Part shown: positions 20,197 through 29,618 of the stretch, piece by piece
Layout of the letters: each line of letters begins with the position of its first letter
Position numbering within the stretch: position 1 is the first letter of the stretch
IMG/VR virus record: IMGVR_UViG_3300027816_000051
Span: 1 to 64,000 of that record
DNA: 64,000 bases
Source of the DNA: a virus
Direction: 5' to 3' (one strand)
Translations under genes and position numbers: made by a program
Notes under the pieces: model-generated
The model's database searches: none
Told to the model about the DNA's origin: nothing
The model's input: only the letters and a program-made list of their open reading frames with translations

Positions 20197-21234
20197 ATGG
20201 CAGATTTAAAACCATTAGGAAGCGAAAAACTTAACGGAGACGACAAACTAAGACGTATCCTCGAGTTGACCTATTACGGTAATGATAAAAAATCATCTAC
20301 CCCTAACCAATCACCAGTATCTAAAACTGAATATCTTTCTGAATCCGTAAGTGGTTTCAGATTTGGTATTGTAAGAGAAAAAGATGGATACTACGTAAAA
20401 AAAGGTTTAAACGAAAATTCATTAGACTACATTGGTGGTCTTTTCATGAAAAATAAAAACAGATTTAATTCATATGCTGAAGCACTAAAAAGATTAGAGT
20501 TATTATCGGGAGGTGAATTAAATGAAGCGACTAAGTACGTTTTAAAACAAAAACCAACTTCAGAACCCGCTAACGAAGCTCCTGTTCCATCACCAGAAAT
20601 GGGTGAGGTTCCGCCAGCTCCCGTAGCTCCTGAGGGTGACGTACCACCATCACCCGAAATGGGTGGTGATGTTCCGATGGCACCTGAAGGGGATGTTCCG
20701 ATGTCACCTGAAGGAGATGAAATGGGTGATGATTTACCATCTGATGAATCAGGTAAACCTTCTGATTATATGGCCGAAATCCAAAAATTTGCTGGAAAAT
20801 TGGGTCAAGAATTGAGAGACCAAAAAGATAAAATGGAAAGTGACGATATTAAATACGTACTTAACATGATTATCTCGGCTGTTGATTTAGACAAATTAGA
20901 AGATGATGATATTGAAGAAATTGGTAAAAAATTTGATAGAGACATAGAAGATGATGTTGCGTTATCTGACGAACCTTCTGATGATATGTCTGACGTTCCT
21001 TCTGATGATGAAACAACACCAGCTGAACCAACCGCAGATGATGATTTAGGTGAAATGCACGCAATGGACAAATTGGAAAGTTTTATAAACACACCAATGT
21101 CAACCGATGAAGAAATTGATTTATCTAAATACGCAGATTTGGGTGGTGATGATGTTAAAGAAATTGATTTAGATGAAATAAAAAAAGAAATCAACAAAAC
21201 TATATCTGATACTTTAGGTAAATACTTTAAGTAA
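20197..21234 (+). CDS. Acidic structural-type protein of unknown role
   Basis: 345 aa. N-terminal globular part (to about 120) with LSESVSGFRFGIVREKDGYY. Pro/Glu-rich repeats (PEMGG, PEGDVP) around 125-185. A very acidic C-terminal half. Composition resembles assembly scaffolds or internal virion proteins. It starts a run of tightly packed genes leading to the terminase. No family is recognised. Confidence 0.65.
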   Translation: MADLKPLGSEKLNGDDKLRRILELTYYGNDKKSSTPNQSPVSKTEYLSESVSGFRFGIVREKDGYYVKKGLNENSLDYIGGLFMKNKNRFNSYAEALKRLELLSGGELNEATKYVLKQKPTSEPANEAPVPSPEMGEVPPAPVAPEGDVPPSPEMGGDVPMAPEGDVPMSPEGDEMGDDLPSDESGKPSDYMAEIQKFAGKLGQELRDQKDKMESDDIKYVLNMIISAVDLDKLEDDDIEEIGKKFDRDIEDDVALSDEPSDDMSDVPSDDETTPAEPTADDDLGEMHAMDKLESFINTPMSTDEEIDLSKYADLGGDDVKEIDLDEIKKEINKTISDTLGKYFK

Positions 21235-21235
21235 A

Positions 21236-21637
21236 ATGCGTCTTATCTATGTCAACGAAATCGGAACCGATTATAAGGGTCAAAAACAGTATGAATTCAT
21301 CTTTAGTGAATCAACTGAAATAGACATGGACGAATGGTTTGACGTACCCGCATCATCGACCTCAACATCTAAATCACCAAACATAGAATATATAGACCAA
21401 GTAGGTCTCCTTCAAGACACCGATATAGTTTTTGAATTAATACAAAATTCAGACTATTTCGGTGTTATTGATGCTGTGGACGGTATAATAGCCATGGCTT
21501 GGGAAAAATCTAATTTTGATTTAGAAGAAGACAGATTGTTTTTTCGATTTGGTGAATCATATGAAAACGTTTCAAAAAAATTAAAAGAAAGGGGAATATC
21601 CCTTGAAAAAAAATCAATAAAATTCAAAGAATCATGA
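21236..21637 (+). CDS. Unknown protein
   Basis: 133 aa, starting MRLIYVNEIG, 1 nt after the previous stop. Mixed alpha/beta with acidic patches (STEIDMDEWFDVP) and a basic C-terminus. It overlaps the next gene by 4 nt. Genes of this size in this position are common in large T4-type phages, but I recognise no domain. Confidence 0.65.
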   Translation: MRLIYVNEIGTDYKGQKQYEFIFSESTEIDMDEWFDVPASSTSTSKSPNIEYIDQVGLLQDTDIVFELIQNSDYFGVIDAVDGIIAMAWEKSNFDLEEDRLFFRFGESYENVSKKLKERGISLEKKSIKFKES

Positions 21638-22239
21638 ATAGAAAATTAATCATTGAAAAATTAATAATAGAAGGGTTTTCAGAGAGAACTCTTTCTCGTT
21701 TAAATGATAACGAATTATCTACCCTATCAAAAACAGTTCTTAAAGAAGCTGTTATGATTAAAAAAGATAATTTAAAAGATATTGCAGCAGCTAAAGCCGC
21801 TGGTAAAACTATTGAAACTTACGAATCAAAAGTTTGTCCAAAATGTGGTATGAAAAACTGTAAGTGTAAGGATAAGAAACATCAAGACGTTAATGAAATT
21901 GAAGAGTGGGTGTTAGATTTAGCTGAATCAAAATATTCACAATTCACATCTAAAAACGATATCATGAGTATTATTAGTGAGAAAATAGAAACAACGTTCC
22001 AACCTATGCCAAAAACTAAAGCAAAAAAAGGTCACAATGGTGTACCTGAGTTTATGACATATGATTCTATCATGGCCGCAGCGCAACCCGCACCTGTTGA
22101 AACACCTGTTGAAACCCCAACAAAACCAAAAACACCAACAAGACCTCAAGAAGACGAACCATTTGACCCGTTTGAACCACAACCAGGTCCCGATACTAAA
22201 CCAAAGGCGTTAGCCGAAAAGAAAAAAATCAAAAAATGA
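21634..22239 (+). CDS. Unknown protein with Cys-rich site and Pro-rich tail
   Basis: 201 aa. Helical N-terminus. A likely Zn site CPKCGMKNCKCK near residues 69-80. A Pro/Thr/Lys-rich disordered C-terminus. It overlaps both neighbours by 4 nt. It may be a virion or packaging accessory, and no family is recognised. Confidence 0.6.
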   Translation: MNRKLIIEKLIIEGFSERTLSRLNDNELSTLSKTVLKEAVMIKKDNLKDIAAAKAAGKTIETYESKVCPKCGMKNCKCKDKKHQDVNEIEEWVLDLAESKYSQFTSKNDIMSIISEKIETTFQPMPKTKAKKGHNGVPEFMTYDSIMAAAQPAPVETPVETPTKPKTPTRPQEDEPFDPFEPQPGPDTKPKALAEKKKIKK

Positions 22240-23675
22240 AATTCAAAAAGAAAGATTTAATATCTTTACTGGAAGATATTAACGAAATGCCAATGGATTT
22301 TGATTCGGAAGATAGACCGAATATAGACATACAAAGGGCACTATCCACAGGTGATACTCCTCTTAAGAAAGTCCCACTACCTCAATCAGGTCAAGAACCT
22401 AATAAAAACTTTCAGGAATTATTAGCCTCCGAAAGATATAGACAAGTTGTTGCGAGATTAAGGGAACTTACAGGTTCTAATGTTAGATTAACAGATGATG
22501 AAGGCGGAATTATGCCGTTGGTTCAGATGATGATGACGGCACATAATGAAATTGTTCAAACAGAACAAAACCATAGACCCGAATTAATCGCATTAGGTGT
22601 TAAATTGGCTGTTGATGAGATACCTGTTTTATCAAGAAAAGAAATTGCAACCTTAAGTGAGGGTGACAATGGAGGAATTGAATTTGATAATGGAATTTAT
22701 AAAGTTTTTTATAGATTACCCGACGGTAGTAAAAAATATAAAATACAATACGACGCCAAACTTGTTAGTCAAGGTCAAGTAAATCCTGAAGGTTTTAACC
22801 GAGAAATGCAAAATCAACCAAACATCGACCCTGTTGATGTTGAGAAGGATTTAGCAACCGATTTGGAAAAAATGGATTTTGAAAAAGCTAAGAGAAGGAT
22901 GATTAACGCGATGATTCAAGGTGTATCAAAAAAAGGTCACTACATGTATTCATACGTCGCGGATAAACTCGCAGAAATTACTGGTTCTAATAATATAGTT
23001 AATAACTATGGTATTTTAATGTCAATAAATGACACATTATATTGGCAATTAAGTGATAATCAAATGAAAGGTATGATGGGGGGTGCTGGTATGGGTGGAA
23101 AAGAACAAGTTAAACGTAGTACAACACCACCAACAGTTTATGTAGAAGCGGTAAATTTTCCAATTTTAGTACATGAATTAATTAAGGGTACTTATGAATT
23201 ATTCGGTATTCAAGGAAGACCAAAAGATGATGAGGGTAAAGAAGACCCAAGATTCGCTGAAATTGAACAATCGGAAGATACTCTTGAAAAAGAGGTTTGG
23301 GATTTAAGATTAGGTCCCGCCATTTATGATAGAATCAGACAACAATTTCCCGATGAAATTTTTAATGAGGAAGAGTCATATTATCTTCAAAACTACCTAA
23401 TCACAAGTATTTTTAGATTACCAGCAAAAGAGTTCTTGGTTTTCACTAAAGAAGTTGTATCGGGTTCTCGTGAAGGTAAAAGATTAATGGGTGTTTTACT
23501 TCAAGGAATTAGTCAAATGTTACAAGACAAAGATTATAACGAAGCAATTAATAGATTTAACCAAGAATTGGAACAAGTTACCGATAAAATAGATGATGAT
23601 GATTTAAGAGATTTCTTAGGAGATATTGGTATACGATTATCGGATGACGATGGTCCACAAGGTCCTACGGTATAA
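22236..23675 (+). CDS. Large unknown protein upstream of terminase
   Basis: 479 aa. Mostly helical, with a Gly/Met-rich patch (MKGMMGGAGMGG near residue 285) and an acidic C-terminus ending DDDGPQGPTV. No catalytic motif is apparent. It is the last gene of the block before a terminator (23683-23708). The position suggests a head or packaging function (inference). Confidence 0.65.
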   Translation: MKFKKKDLISLLEDINEMPMDFDSEDRPNIDIQRALSTGDTPLKKVPLPQSGQEPNKNFQELLASERYRQVVARLRELTGSNVRLTDDEGGIMPLVQMMMTAHNEIVQTEQNHRPELIALGVKLAVDEIPVLSRKEIATLSEGDNGGIEFDNGIYKVFYRLPDGSKKYKIQYDAKLVSQGQVNPEGFNREMQNQPNIDPVDVEKDLATDLEKMDFEKAKRRMINAMIQGVSKKGHYMYSYVADKLAEITGSNNIVNNYGILMSINDTLYWQLSDNQMKGMMGGAGMGGKEQVKRSTTPPTVYVEAVNFPILVHELIKGTYELFGIQGRPKDDEGKEDPRFAEIEQSEDTLEKEVWDLRLGPAIYDRIRQQFPDEIFNEEESYYLQNYLITSIFRLPAKEFLVFTKEVVSGSREGKRLMGVLLQGISQMLQDKDYNEAINRFNQELEQVTDKIDDDDLRDFLGDIGIRLSDDDGPQGPTV

Positions 23676-23682
23676 AAGTTTT

Positions 23683-23708
23683 AAGGGTGGTTTTTAACCA
23701 CCCTTTTT
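23683..23708 (+). terminator. Rho-independent terminator
   Basis: AAGGGTGGTT (23683-23692) pairs with AACCACCCTT (23696-23705), followed by a T-run. It sits just before the terminase late box. Confidence 0.85.
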
Positions 23709-23710
23709 CA

Positions 23711-23718
23711 TATTTATA
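23711..23718 (+). promoter_or_regulatory. Late-type box TATTTATA
   Basis: Only 3 nt separate it from the terminase start at 23722. If it is a -10-type box the transcript would be leaderless or start inside the gene. Confidence 0.5.
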
Positions 23719-23721
23719 TAT

Positions 23722-25497
23722 ATGAGTAATCAAAAAATAGAACAATTAAAAGAGTATGCCCGTATTTTAAAAGATACACCATATGCTTTAAGAACATATC
23801 TACAGACTTACGATAACACTCAGAAAAGATACGTCCCGTTAGAACTTTTTCCTGACCAAATTCAATTGTTAAAAGACTACGAATCGTACAATGAAAATAT
23901 CACAAGAAAGTATAGACAGGCAGGTGTAACAACTGTTACCGCGGCTTGGATTTCTAAAAAGTTACAATTAGCAAAACCTGAAAATCCTGAAAGGGTTCTT
24001 GTTATTGCGAACAAAAAAGATACTGCGGTAGAAATGGCTAATAAGATTAGAAATTTCTTAGACCAATGGCCTGATTGGATTAATGTTGGGTTTTCACCCG
24101 ATAAAAACTCAGAAAGTAGATTTAGATTAAACAATGGATGTGAGGTAAAAGCTGTAGCAACTTCTGCGGATGCGTTACGTGGTTATACACCAACTATACT
24201 TGTATTTGACGAAGCTGCGTACATTGAAGCCGGTGAAGACTTTTGGGCTGCATCTATGGCGTCTCTATCTACGGGTGGTAAGATTATTCTTATTTCGACA
24301 CCAAACGGTTTTGACCCAATTTATTACGGTGTTTACGACCAAGCGATTAGAGGTGTAAACGATTTTCATATTACCGATTTAAGATGGTTTAAAGACCCGA
24401 GATACACAAAAGATTTAAGATGGGTTAAGTGTAGTGATATAGTCCATTACATGTTGAATAGAGAGCAATACGATGATGACGAAGTTGTAATGACCGACTT
24501 TGAAATTCAAAACTATAAACAATACGAAGAAGAAGGTTATAAACCTTTATCTTCTTGGTTTGAATCAATGTCAAAAAAATTCAAATTTGATAGAAGAAAA
24601 ATTGCACAGGAATTAGAGTGTGACTTTCTTGGTTCAGGTGATGGTGTAATTCCTTCAGATGTTCAAGACAATATTGTAAAAAATATGTTGAGAGACCCTA
24701 AGGAAAAATACATGCAAGGAACATTTTGGCAATGGAAAGAACCAATTCAAGGACACAAATACATAATGGGTGTTGATGTTTCTCGTGGGGATAGTGAAGA
24801 CTTTTCATCAATAAACATAATTGACTTTGATGAGAGGGAACAAGTGGCTGAATACATTGGTAAAATACCACCTGACGATTTGGCGTCCGTCGCATACAAA
24901 TGGGGTGTTCTTTATGAAGCATTTATTGTTGTTGATATCACTGGTGGAATGGGTGTTGCAACATCAAGAAAACTACAAGAATTGAACTACAAAAATCTCT
25001 ATATTGATGGTATCAACACAAAGAATATTTGGGAATATAATTCCAAAGCGATGGAGAAAATCCCCGGTATTAATTTCAATAATAAGAGGACTCAAATCGT
25101 TGCGGCATTTGAAGAACAATTAAGAAAAGGATTTCAGGTTAGGTCCGCAAGGTTAATGAATGAATTAAACACATTTGTTTACATCAATGGTAGACCAGAC
25201 CACATGAAAGGAGCTCACGATGATGCTATCATGAGTATGTCTATGGCTCTATATGTTGGGGACATTTCTTTCTCTCAACTAAGTAAAAATGAAAACGCAA
25301 ATAAAGCGATGTTAGAATCGTGGACAATATCTGAAAGGACGTATGAACCAAATAAATCTTTTTATTCATATGGTACCGCATTTGACCAAATAGGTTCAAT
25401 GTCTATGGATAATGACCCAAATGTCCCAAGACACAACAACAATGCAACAAAAGAACAATACGCACAGTATTCTTGGTTATTTGGTAAAAAAAGATAA
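23722..25497 (+). CDS. 17: Terminase large subunit (T4 gp17-like)
   Basis: 591 aa. ATPase domain with RKYRQAGVTTV near residue 62 (Walker A region), ILVFDEAAYI (Walker B plus catalytic Glu, about 157) and ISTPNG (coupling motif). Nuclease domain with MGVDVSRGDSEDFSSI (about 349) and DDAIMSMSMAL (about 499). It translocates DNA into the prohead and cuts concatemers. The Walker A lacks the usual GKT lysine (here GVTT), and a Lys/Arg just upstream may replace it, as in other terminases with deviant P-loops. Confidence 0.95.
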   Translation: MSNQKIEQLKEYARILKDTPYALRTYLQTYDNTQKRYVPLELFPDQIQLLKDYESYNENITRKYRQAGVTTVTAAWISKKLQLAKPENPERVLVIANKKDTAVEMANKIRNFLDQWPDWINVGFSPDKNSESRFRLNNGCEVKAVATSADALRGYTPTILVFDEAAYIEAGEDFWAASMASLSTGGKIILISTPNGFDPIYYGVYDQAIRGVNDFHITDLRWFKDPRYTKDLRWVKCSDIVHYMLNREQYDDDEVVMTDFEIQNYKQYEEEGYKPLSSWFESMSKKFKFDRRKIAQELECDFLGSGDGVIPSDVQDNIVKNMLRDPKEKYMQGTFWQWKEPIQGHKYIMGVDVSRGDSEDFSSINIIDFDEREQVAEYIGKIPPDDLASVAYKWGVLYEAFIVVDITGGMGVATSRKLQELNYKNLYIDGINTKNIWEYNSKAMEKIPGINFNNKRTQIVAAFEEQLRKGFQVRSARLMNELNTFVYINGRPDHMKGAHDDAIMSMSMALYVGDISFSQLSKNENANKAMLESWTISERTYEPNKSFYSYGTAFDQIGSMSMDNDPNVPRHNNNATKEQYAQYSWLFGKKR

Positions 25498-25538
25498 TCC
25501 TTTATTATAAAAATAAAATTAATTATATTCTCTTAAAC

Positions 25539-25546
25539 TATTTATA
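25539..25546 (+). promoter_or_regulatory. Late-type box TATTTATA
   Basis: 3 nt before the portal start at 25550. Confidence 0.5.
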
Positions 25547-25549
25547 TAC

Positions 25550-27358
25550 ATGGCGGAAAGTAATTTGACGGTATTTCAGAGATTGACAAAAATGTTTGGG
25601 TTTCCTGGTAAGGTAACTCCTGAAGAAGCTCCGTCTTTCAATTTTGACAAAGAACAAATTTTAAAAACAAGTAGTAGAGAGGAATACGAAAAGGCGATGT
25701 TACAAGCTCAACAGAGCCAGTACGTTGCGGATAAGTGGACAAAACTTGACCAATCTCTTTATAATCAATCTGTATACTATGAACCAAATAGGATATCAGC
25801 TTACTACGATTATGAATCAATGGAGTTTACTCCTGAAATTTCAGCAGCGTTAGACATTTATGCGGAAGAATCAACAACACTATCAGAAAAGGGTGAAATA
25901 TTAACTATTTTTTCAGAATCGACAAGAATTAAATCCATTCTTGAAGATTTGTTTATGAATAGATTGGATTTGAATACCAATCTACAGATGTGGACAAGAG
26001 GTGTTTGTAAATATGGTGATAATTTTGTTTACCTTAAAATAGACCCCGAAAGAGGTATAATTGGGTGTCAACAATTACCAAATATTGAAATAGAAAGACA
26101 CGAAGGAAAAGAGAGTAAAACTTCTAATCAACAAAACACAATGCAACTTCCTACAAGGGAATTGAGATTCCAATGGAAGAACAAAGATTTAGAATTTCAA
26201 GCTTGGGAAATTGCACATTTTAGGTTATTAGGTGATGATAGAAAACTTCCTTATGGTACATCTATGTTAGATAAAATCAGAAGGATTTGGAAACAGTTAC
26301 TTTTAGCTGAAGACGCTATGTTGATTTACAGAACAACAAGAGCACCTGAAAGAAGAGTCTTTAAAATATTTGTTGGAAACATGGACGATAAAGATATCGA
26401 AGCTTATGTTCAACGTGTGGCAAATAAATTTAAAAGAGACCAAATTGTTGATTCAAGAAACGGCCAGGTTGATATGAGGTATAACCAAATGGCGGTTGAC
26501 CAAGATTATTTTATTCCTGTTCGTGACCCTGCTCAAACAAACCCGATTGAAACATTAGCGGGAGCACAGAACTTAGGTGAGATTGCGGATATTGAATATA
26601 TCCAAAAGAAAATGTTAGCGGCTCTTCGTATACCAAAAGCTTTCTTAGGGTTTGAAGAGGTTGTAGGTGATGGTAAAACTCTCGCGTTAATGGATATACG
26701 TTTTGCGAGAACAATTAATAGAATTCAAAAATCAATTATTCAAGAATTAAATAAAATTGCACTAATACACCTTTATTTACTTGGATTAGAAGATGAGTTG
26801 GATAATTTTACATTGTCTTTAACTAATCCGTCGGCACAGTCTGACTTATTAAGAATTGAACAATGGAAAGAAAAAATTACACTATATAAAGACGCAACTT
26901 CAGACCAATCTCAGATTGGTATTCTTCCTGTTTCACATACTTGGGCTAAGAAAAATATTCTTGGTATGAGTGATAGTGAAGTAATTCTTGATTTACAACA
27001 ACAAAGAATTGAAAGAGCAATTGGATTTGAATTGACAAATACACAAAACGTTATTAAACGAAGTGGTGTATTTGATGATGTTGATTCCAAATATGGTGTT
27101 CCTGAAGAAGAAAGACAAGAGGGTGGTGAAACTGCCGGTGGTGAAGCTGGTGGAATGGATATGGGTGCGGGTGCACCACCACCTCCGCCACCAGCCGGTG
27201 GAGGGGAAGCTCCATTAAGCGAAAACGAAACAAAAAAACATAATATTTTAAGTATGTTGAGTGAAAACAATAAATTGGAAGATTTATTTGATATGAATAG
27301 AGCTCAACAGAATATTTATGAAATAGAAAATAAACTAAAAGACTTCTTAAACGAATAA
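25550..27358 (+). CDS. 20: Portal protein (T4 gp20-like)
   Basis: 602 aa. Typical portal sequence: RISAYYDYESMEFTPEISAA and LDIYAEESTT in the N-terminal part, EIADIEYIQKKMLAALRIPK around residue 345, and a Gly/Pro-rich C-terminal linker (AGAPPPPPPAGGG) followed by a helical tail. Twelve copies form the head vertex channel bound by the terminase. It follows the terminase and precedes the core proteins, as in T4. Confidence 0.95.
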   Translation: MAESNLTVFQRLTKMFGFPGKVTPEEAPSFNFDKEQILKTSSREEYEKAMLQAQQSQYVADKWTKLDQSLYNQSVYYEPNRISAYYDYESMEFTPEISAALDIYAEESTTLSEKGEILTIFSESTRIKSILEDLFMNRLDLNTNLQMWTRGVCKYGDNFVYLKIDPERGIIGCQQLPNIEIERHEGKESKTSNQQNTMQLPTRELRFQWKNKDLEFQAWEIAHFRLLGDDRKLPYGTSMLDKIRRIWKQLLLAEDAMLIYRTTRAPERRVFKIFVGNMDDKDIEAYVQRVANKFKRDQIVDSRNGQVDMRYNQMAVDQDYFIPVRDPAQTNPIETLAGAQNLGEIADIEYIQKKMLAALRIPKAFLGFEEVVGDGKTLALMDIRFARTINRIQKSIIQELNKIALIHLYLLGLEDELDNFTLSLTNPSAQSDLLRIEQWKEKITLYKDATSDQSQIGILPVSHTWAKKNILGMSDSEVILDLQQQRIERAIGFELTNTQNVIKRSGVFDDVDSKYGVPEEERQEGGETAGGEAGGMDMGAGAPPPPPPAGGGEAPLSENETKKHNILSMLSENNKLEDLFDMNRAQQNIYEIENKLKDFLNE

Positions 27359-27363
27359 TAAAA

Positions 27364-28104
27364 ATGACAAACTTTGGTGAATTAAAAACAAAACTGTTAA
27401 CAAAACTTACCGAATCTTACACCTCAAATAATAAAGGTGAAATTAAAGATTTAGTAAATAAACTAAAATCAAATAAATCTTTATCTGAAATGTATATGTT
27501 TTATGAAAATATTGAAAACTTAAACATTTCATCAAAAGATAAAGCCAAATTATATGTGGAATCTATTGAACCTATTTTGATTGAAAAAACAAAATCTTTG
27601 AAAAAAGAAATGAAGGAGTTTGGTAAATCACTCAAAGACGTTGTGGTGGAATCAAATTCACTTTATAATGATTTGGATGTTCTTTCAGAAGAGACTAATA
27701 TGCACAATATCGCGTCTAAGATTGACGCTAGAGAAAACTTAATGTCTCATTTAATTAAAGAAAAGAAAAAAGAGGTTTTTGAAAAACCTTCAGTTCAAAT
27801 TGAAAACCATTCTTTATTGAATACGGTATTGGTAAATAATTTCAATATTAAGTATGGTGATTTTTTAAATGAGGAACAAAAAGAAACTTTTAATAAGATT
27901 GTATCAATGACTAACGAGGAGTTGATTAGTGAAATGAACTCTGTTAAAAAAGAACTCAATAACAAATTAGATTCACTCTTAAAAGAATCTACTGAAGATT
28001 CTGTAGTTAGTAAACTTACGAATGTAAAATCGGAAGTGGAAAAATCGGAAATTTCAAAATTCAATTACTATAAATTAATTGAATTAAAGAACGGTTTAAT
28101 TTGA
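27364..28104 (+). CDS. Probable prohead core/accessory protein
   Basis: 246 aa. Almost entirely charged helix and coiled-coil-like, Lys/Glu/Ser-rich, no catalytic motif. In T4 the genes between portal and protease (67 and 68) encode small prohead core proteins, and position and composition fit such a role. It overlaps the bS21 gene tail to tail by 9 nt. Confidence 0.6.
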   Translation: MTNFGELKTKLLTKLTESYTSNNKGEIKDLVNKLKSNKSLSEMYMFYENIENLNISSKDKAKLYVESIEPILIEKTKSLKKEMKEFGKSLKDVVVESNSLYNDLDVLSEETNMHNIASKIDARENLMSHLIKEKKKEVFEKPSVQIENHSLLNTVLVNNFNIKYGDFLNEEQKETFNKIVSMTNEELISEMNSVKKELNNKLDSLLKESTEDSVVSKLTNVKSEVEKSEISKFNYYKLIELKNGLI

Positions 28105-28296
28105 TTTTTCTTCGTCGGTAAACAATTGTTGCTTATAAATCGCCTTTAATTTTTTACCCCTTCTTTCAACCGATGGTTTAGTGTATTCTTGTTTTTCTCT
28201 AAGTTTTTCGGTTTGTTTAGTTTTCTGAACCTTGTATTTGTATTTTTTTAATGCAGATTCAAGGTTCTTTTCTTTACTGACGTTTACTATTATCAT
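28096..28296 (-). CDS. rpsU: Ribosomal protein bS21
   Basis: 66 aa, the normal length. MIIVNVSKEKNLESALKKYK followed by basic helices and the conserved TKPSVERRGKK and KAIYKQQ segments identify bS21 of the small ribosomal subunit. bS21 binds near the 3' end of 16S rRNA by the anti-Shine-Dalgarno. In Bacteroidetes, bS21 with bS6 and bS18 is known to sequester that sequence. A phage copy may displace or supplement host bS21 and shift translation towards phage mRNA (inference). It is the only minus-strand gene within the head cluster, so it is expressed separately. Confidence 0.9.
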   Translation of the reverse strand: MIIVNVSKEKNLESALKKYKYKVQKTKQTEKLREKQEYTKPSVERRGKKLKAIYKQQLFTDEEKSN

Positions 28297-28393
28297 AATC
28301 TTTTTTTGAAATATAAATGAAAAGTTTTGATTTGTTAAGTTTATTTTGTATATTTTAAATACACCATAAAATATATAAGTATGATATTATTAA

Positions 28394-28819
28394 ATGAAAA
28401 AAGGAAAGTTTATTTCAATCGGTGTACACAATAATGTAAAAATTGGATACGGTACGGTTGATTATAAGAACTTAAAAACAATCTACGTCCAATTAAACTC
28501 ATGGACTCAACCACTAATAAATGACCACGATTTTGAAAAATTGATTTCAAAAACAAGAAGACAGATAAAAGAAAAAGTATATTCTTTAAATTCTGATTTA
28601 TTCAAAAAAGAATCAATTGTTGACTTGGATATTAAAACTAGTGGTATAAAGACAAACAAAAGGTCTTTTATGGACCTTGAAATTACCTTGTACGTTGATA
28701 AATTTTTTGATGTGCGTTCTAAAGAGGTTAAAAGTATTATCACCAACTTATCAGAATCTATAGTAGATACCGTTCTGACAGACGAAACTTTATTTAATTT
28801 CTTTGAAAAAAAGAATTAA
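28394..28819 (+). CDS. Unknown head-cluster protein
   Basis: 141 aa. Beta-rich first half (GKFISIGVHNNVKIGYG, IYVQLNSWTQP), a helix, then DLEITLYVDKFFDVRSKEVK and a helical end. It lies between the core protein and the prohead protease. No family is recognised. It is likely a head accessory protein from context. Confidence 0.6.
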   Translation: MKKGKFISIGVHNNVKIGYGTVDYKNLKTIYVQLNSWTQPLINDHDFEKLISKTRRQIKEKVYSLNSDLFKKESIVDLDIKTSGIKTNKRSFMDLEITLYVDKFFDVRSKEVKSIITNLSESIVDTVLTDETLFNFFEKKN

Positions 28820-28833
28820 TTCAGTATTCGGGG

Positions 28834-28841
28834 TATTTATT
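28834..28841 (+). promoter_or_regulatory. Late-type box variant TATTTATT
   Basis: 13 nt before the protease start at 28855. Confidence 0.5.
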
Positions 28842-28854
28842 ATAAAAAAGTTGG

Positions 28855-29538
28855 ATGAAAATACTCGGCCCAAATGAAACCGGTAAAGGTATATTAATAG
28901 AATACGACGCTGGTTATATATCACCAAAAGAAAATCAGAAAATTATTTCTGAAATGAAAGACGTGGACTACTCTCAGGATGTAGTTCTTTACGCTGTTTT
29001 ACAAAAATACGATACACCGAATAAAAACGGTAGAATCTACCCTGAAAGTATTCTTAAGAGAGAGAATGAAAAATATCAATCTCTTATAAAGAAGGGTAGT
29101 GCGTTAAATGAATTAAATCACCCAACTTCTTCCCTAATAGATTTAGATAGAGTTTCACATTCAATTTTAGAAACTTGGTGGGATGGTAAAATCCTAATGG
29201 GTAAAATCAAATTGTTCACATCTCCCGCTTGGAAAAAAATGGGTATTGTTAGTACTAAAGGCGACCAAGCCGCCATGTTATTAATGAATGGTGCAACACT
29301 TGGTATATCATCAAGAGGTGTTGGTTCCTTAAAAAATATTAAAGGTCAAAACATTGTTCAAGAAGATTTTGAATTAGTTTGTTTTGATTTGGTGTCATCC
29401 CCAAGTACACCAGGTGCCTATGTATTCTCCGATTTAAAAGACAGGGACCAATACCAAGAATCAATTCAAGAAAACCCAACAGACGCAAATAGAATGAAAA
29501 ATCTAATGTCTAAGTTGGATAGTTATTTAGGTAAATAA
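28855..29538 (+). CDS. 21: Prohead protease (T4 gp21-like)
   Basis: 227 aa. Serine protease of the herpes/T4 assembly type: NKNGRIYPESIL, then LNELNHPTSSLID (catalytic His in NHP), and GATLGISSRGVGSL (catalytic Ser in ISSRG). It matures scaffold and capsid proteins during head assembly. It is followed by scaffold and capsid genes as in T4. Confidence 0.93.
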   Translation: MKILGPNETGKGILIEYDAGYISPKENQKIISEMKDVDYSQDVVLYAVLQKYDTPNKNGRIYPESILKRENEKYQSLIKKGSALNELNHPTSSLIDLDRVSHSILETWWDGKILMGKIKLFTSPAWKKMGIVSTKGDQAAMLLMNGATLGISSRGVGSLKNIKGQNIVQEDFELVCFDLVSSPSTPGAYVFSDLKDRDQYQESIQENPTDANRMKNLMSKLDSYLGK

Positions 29539-29591
29539 TAATTTATTATTGGTTATCATACTATAATCAGTATTTTTTTACATTATCAGCA

Positions 29592-29599
29592 TATTTATA
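29592..29599 (+). promoter_or_regulatory. Late-type box TATTTATA
   Basis: 19 nt before the scaffold start at 29619. Confidence 0.6.
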
Positions 29600-29618
29600 G
29601 GTAAATATATTTAATAAA

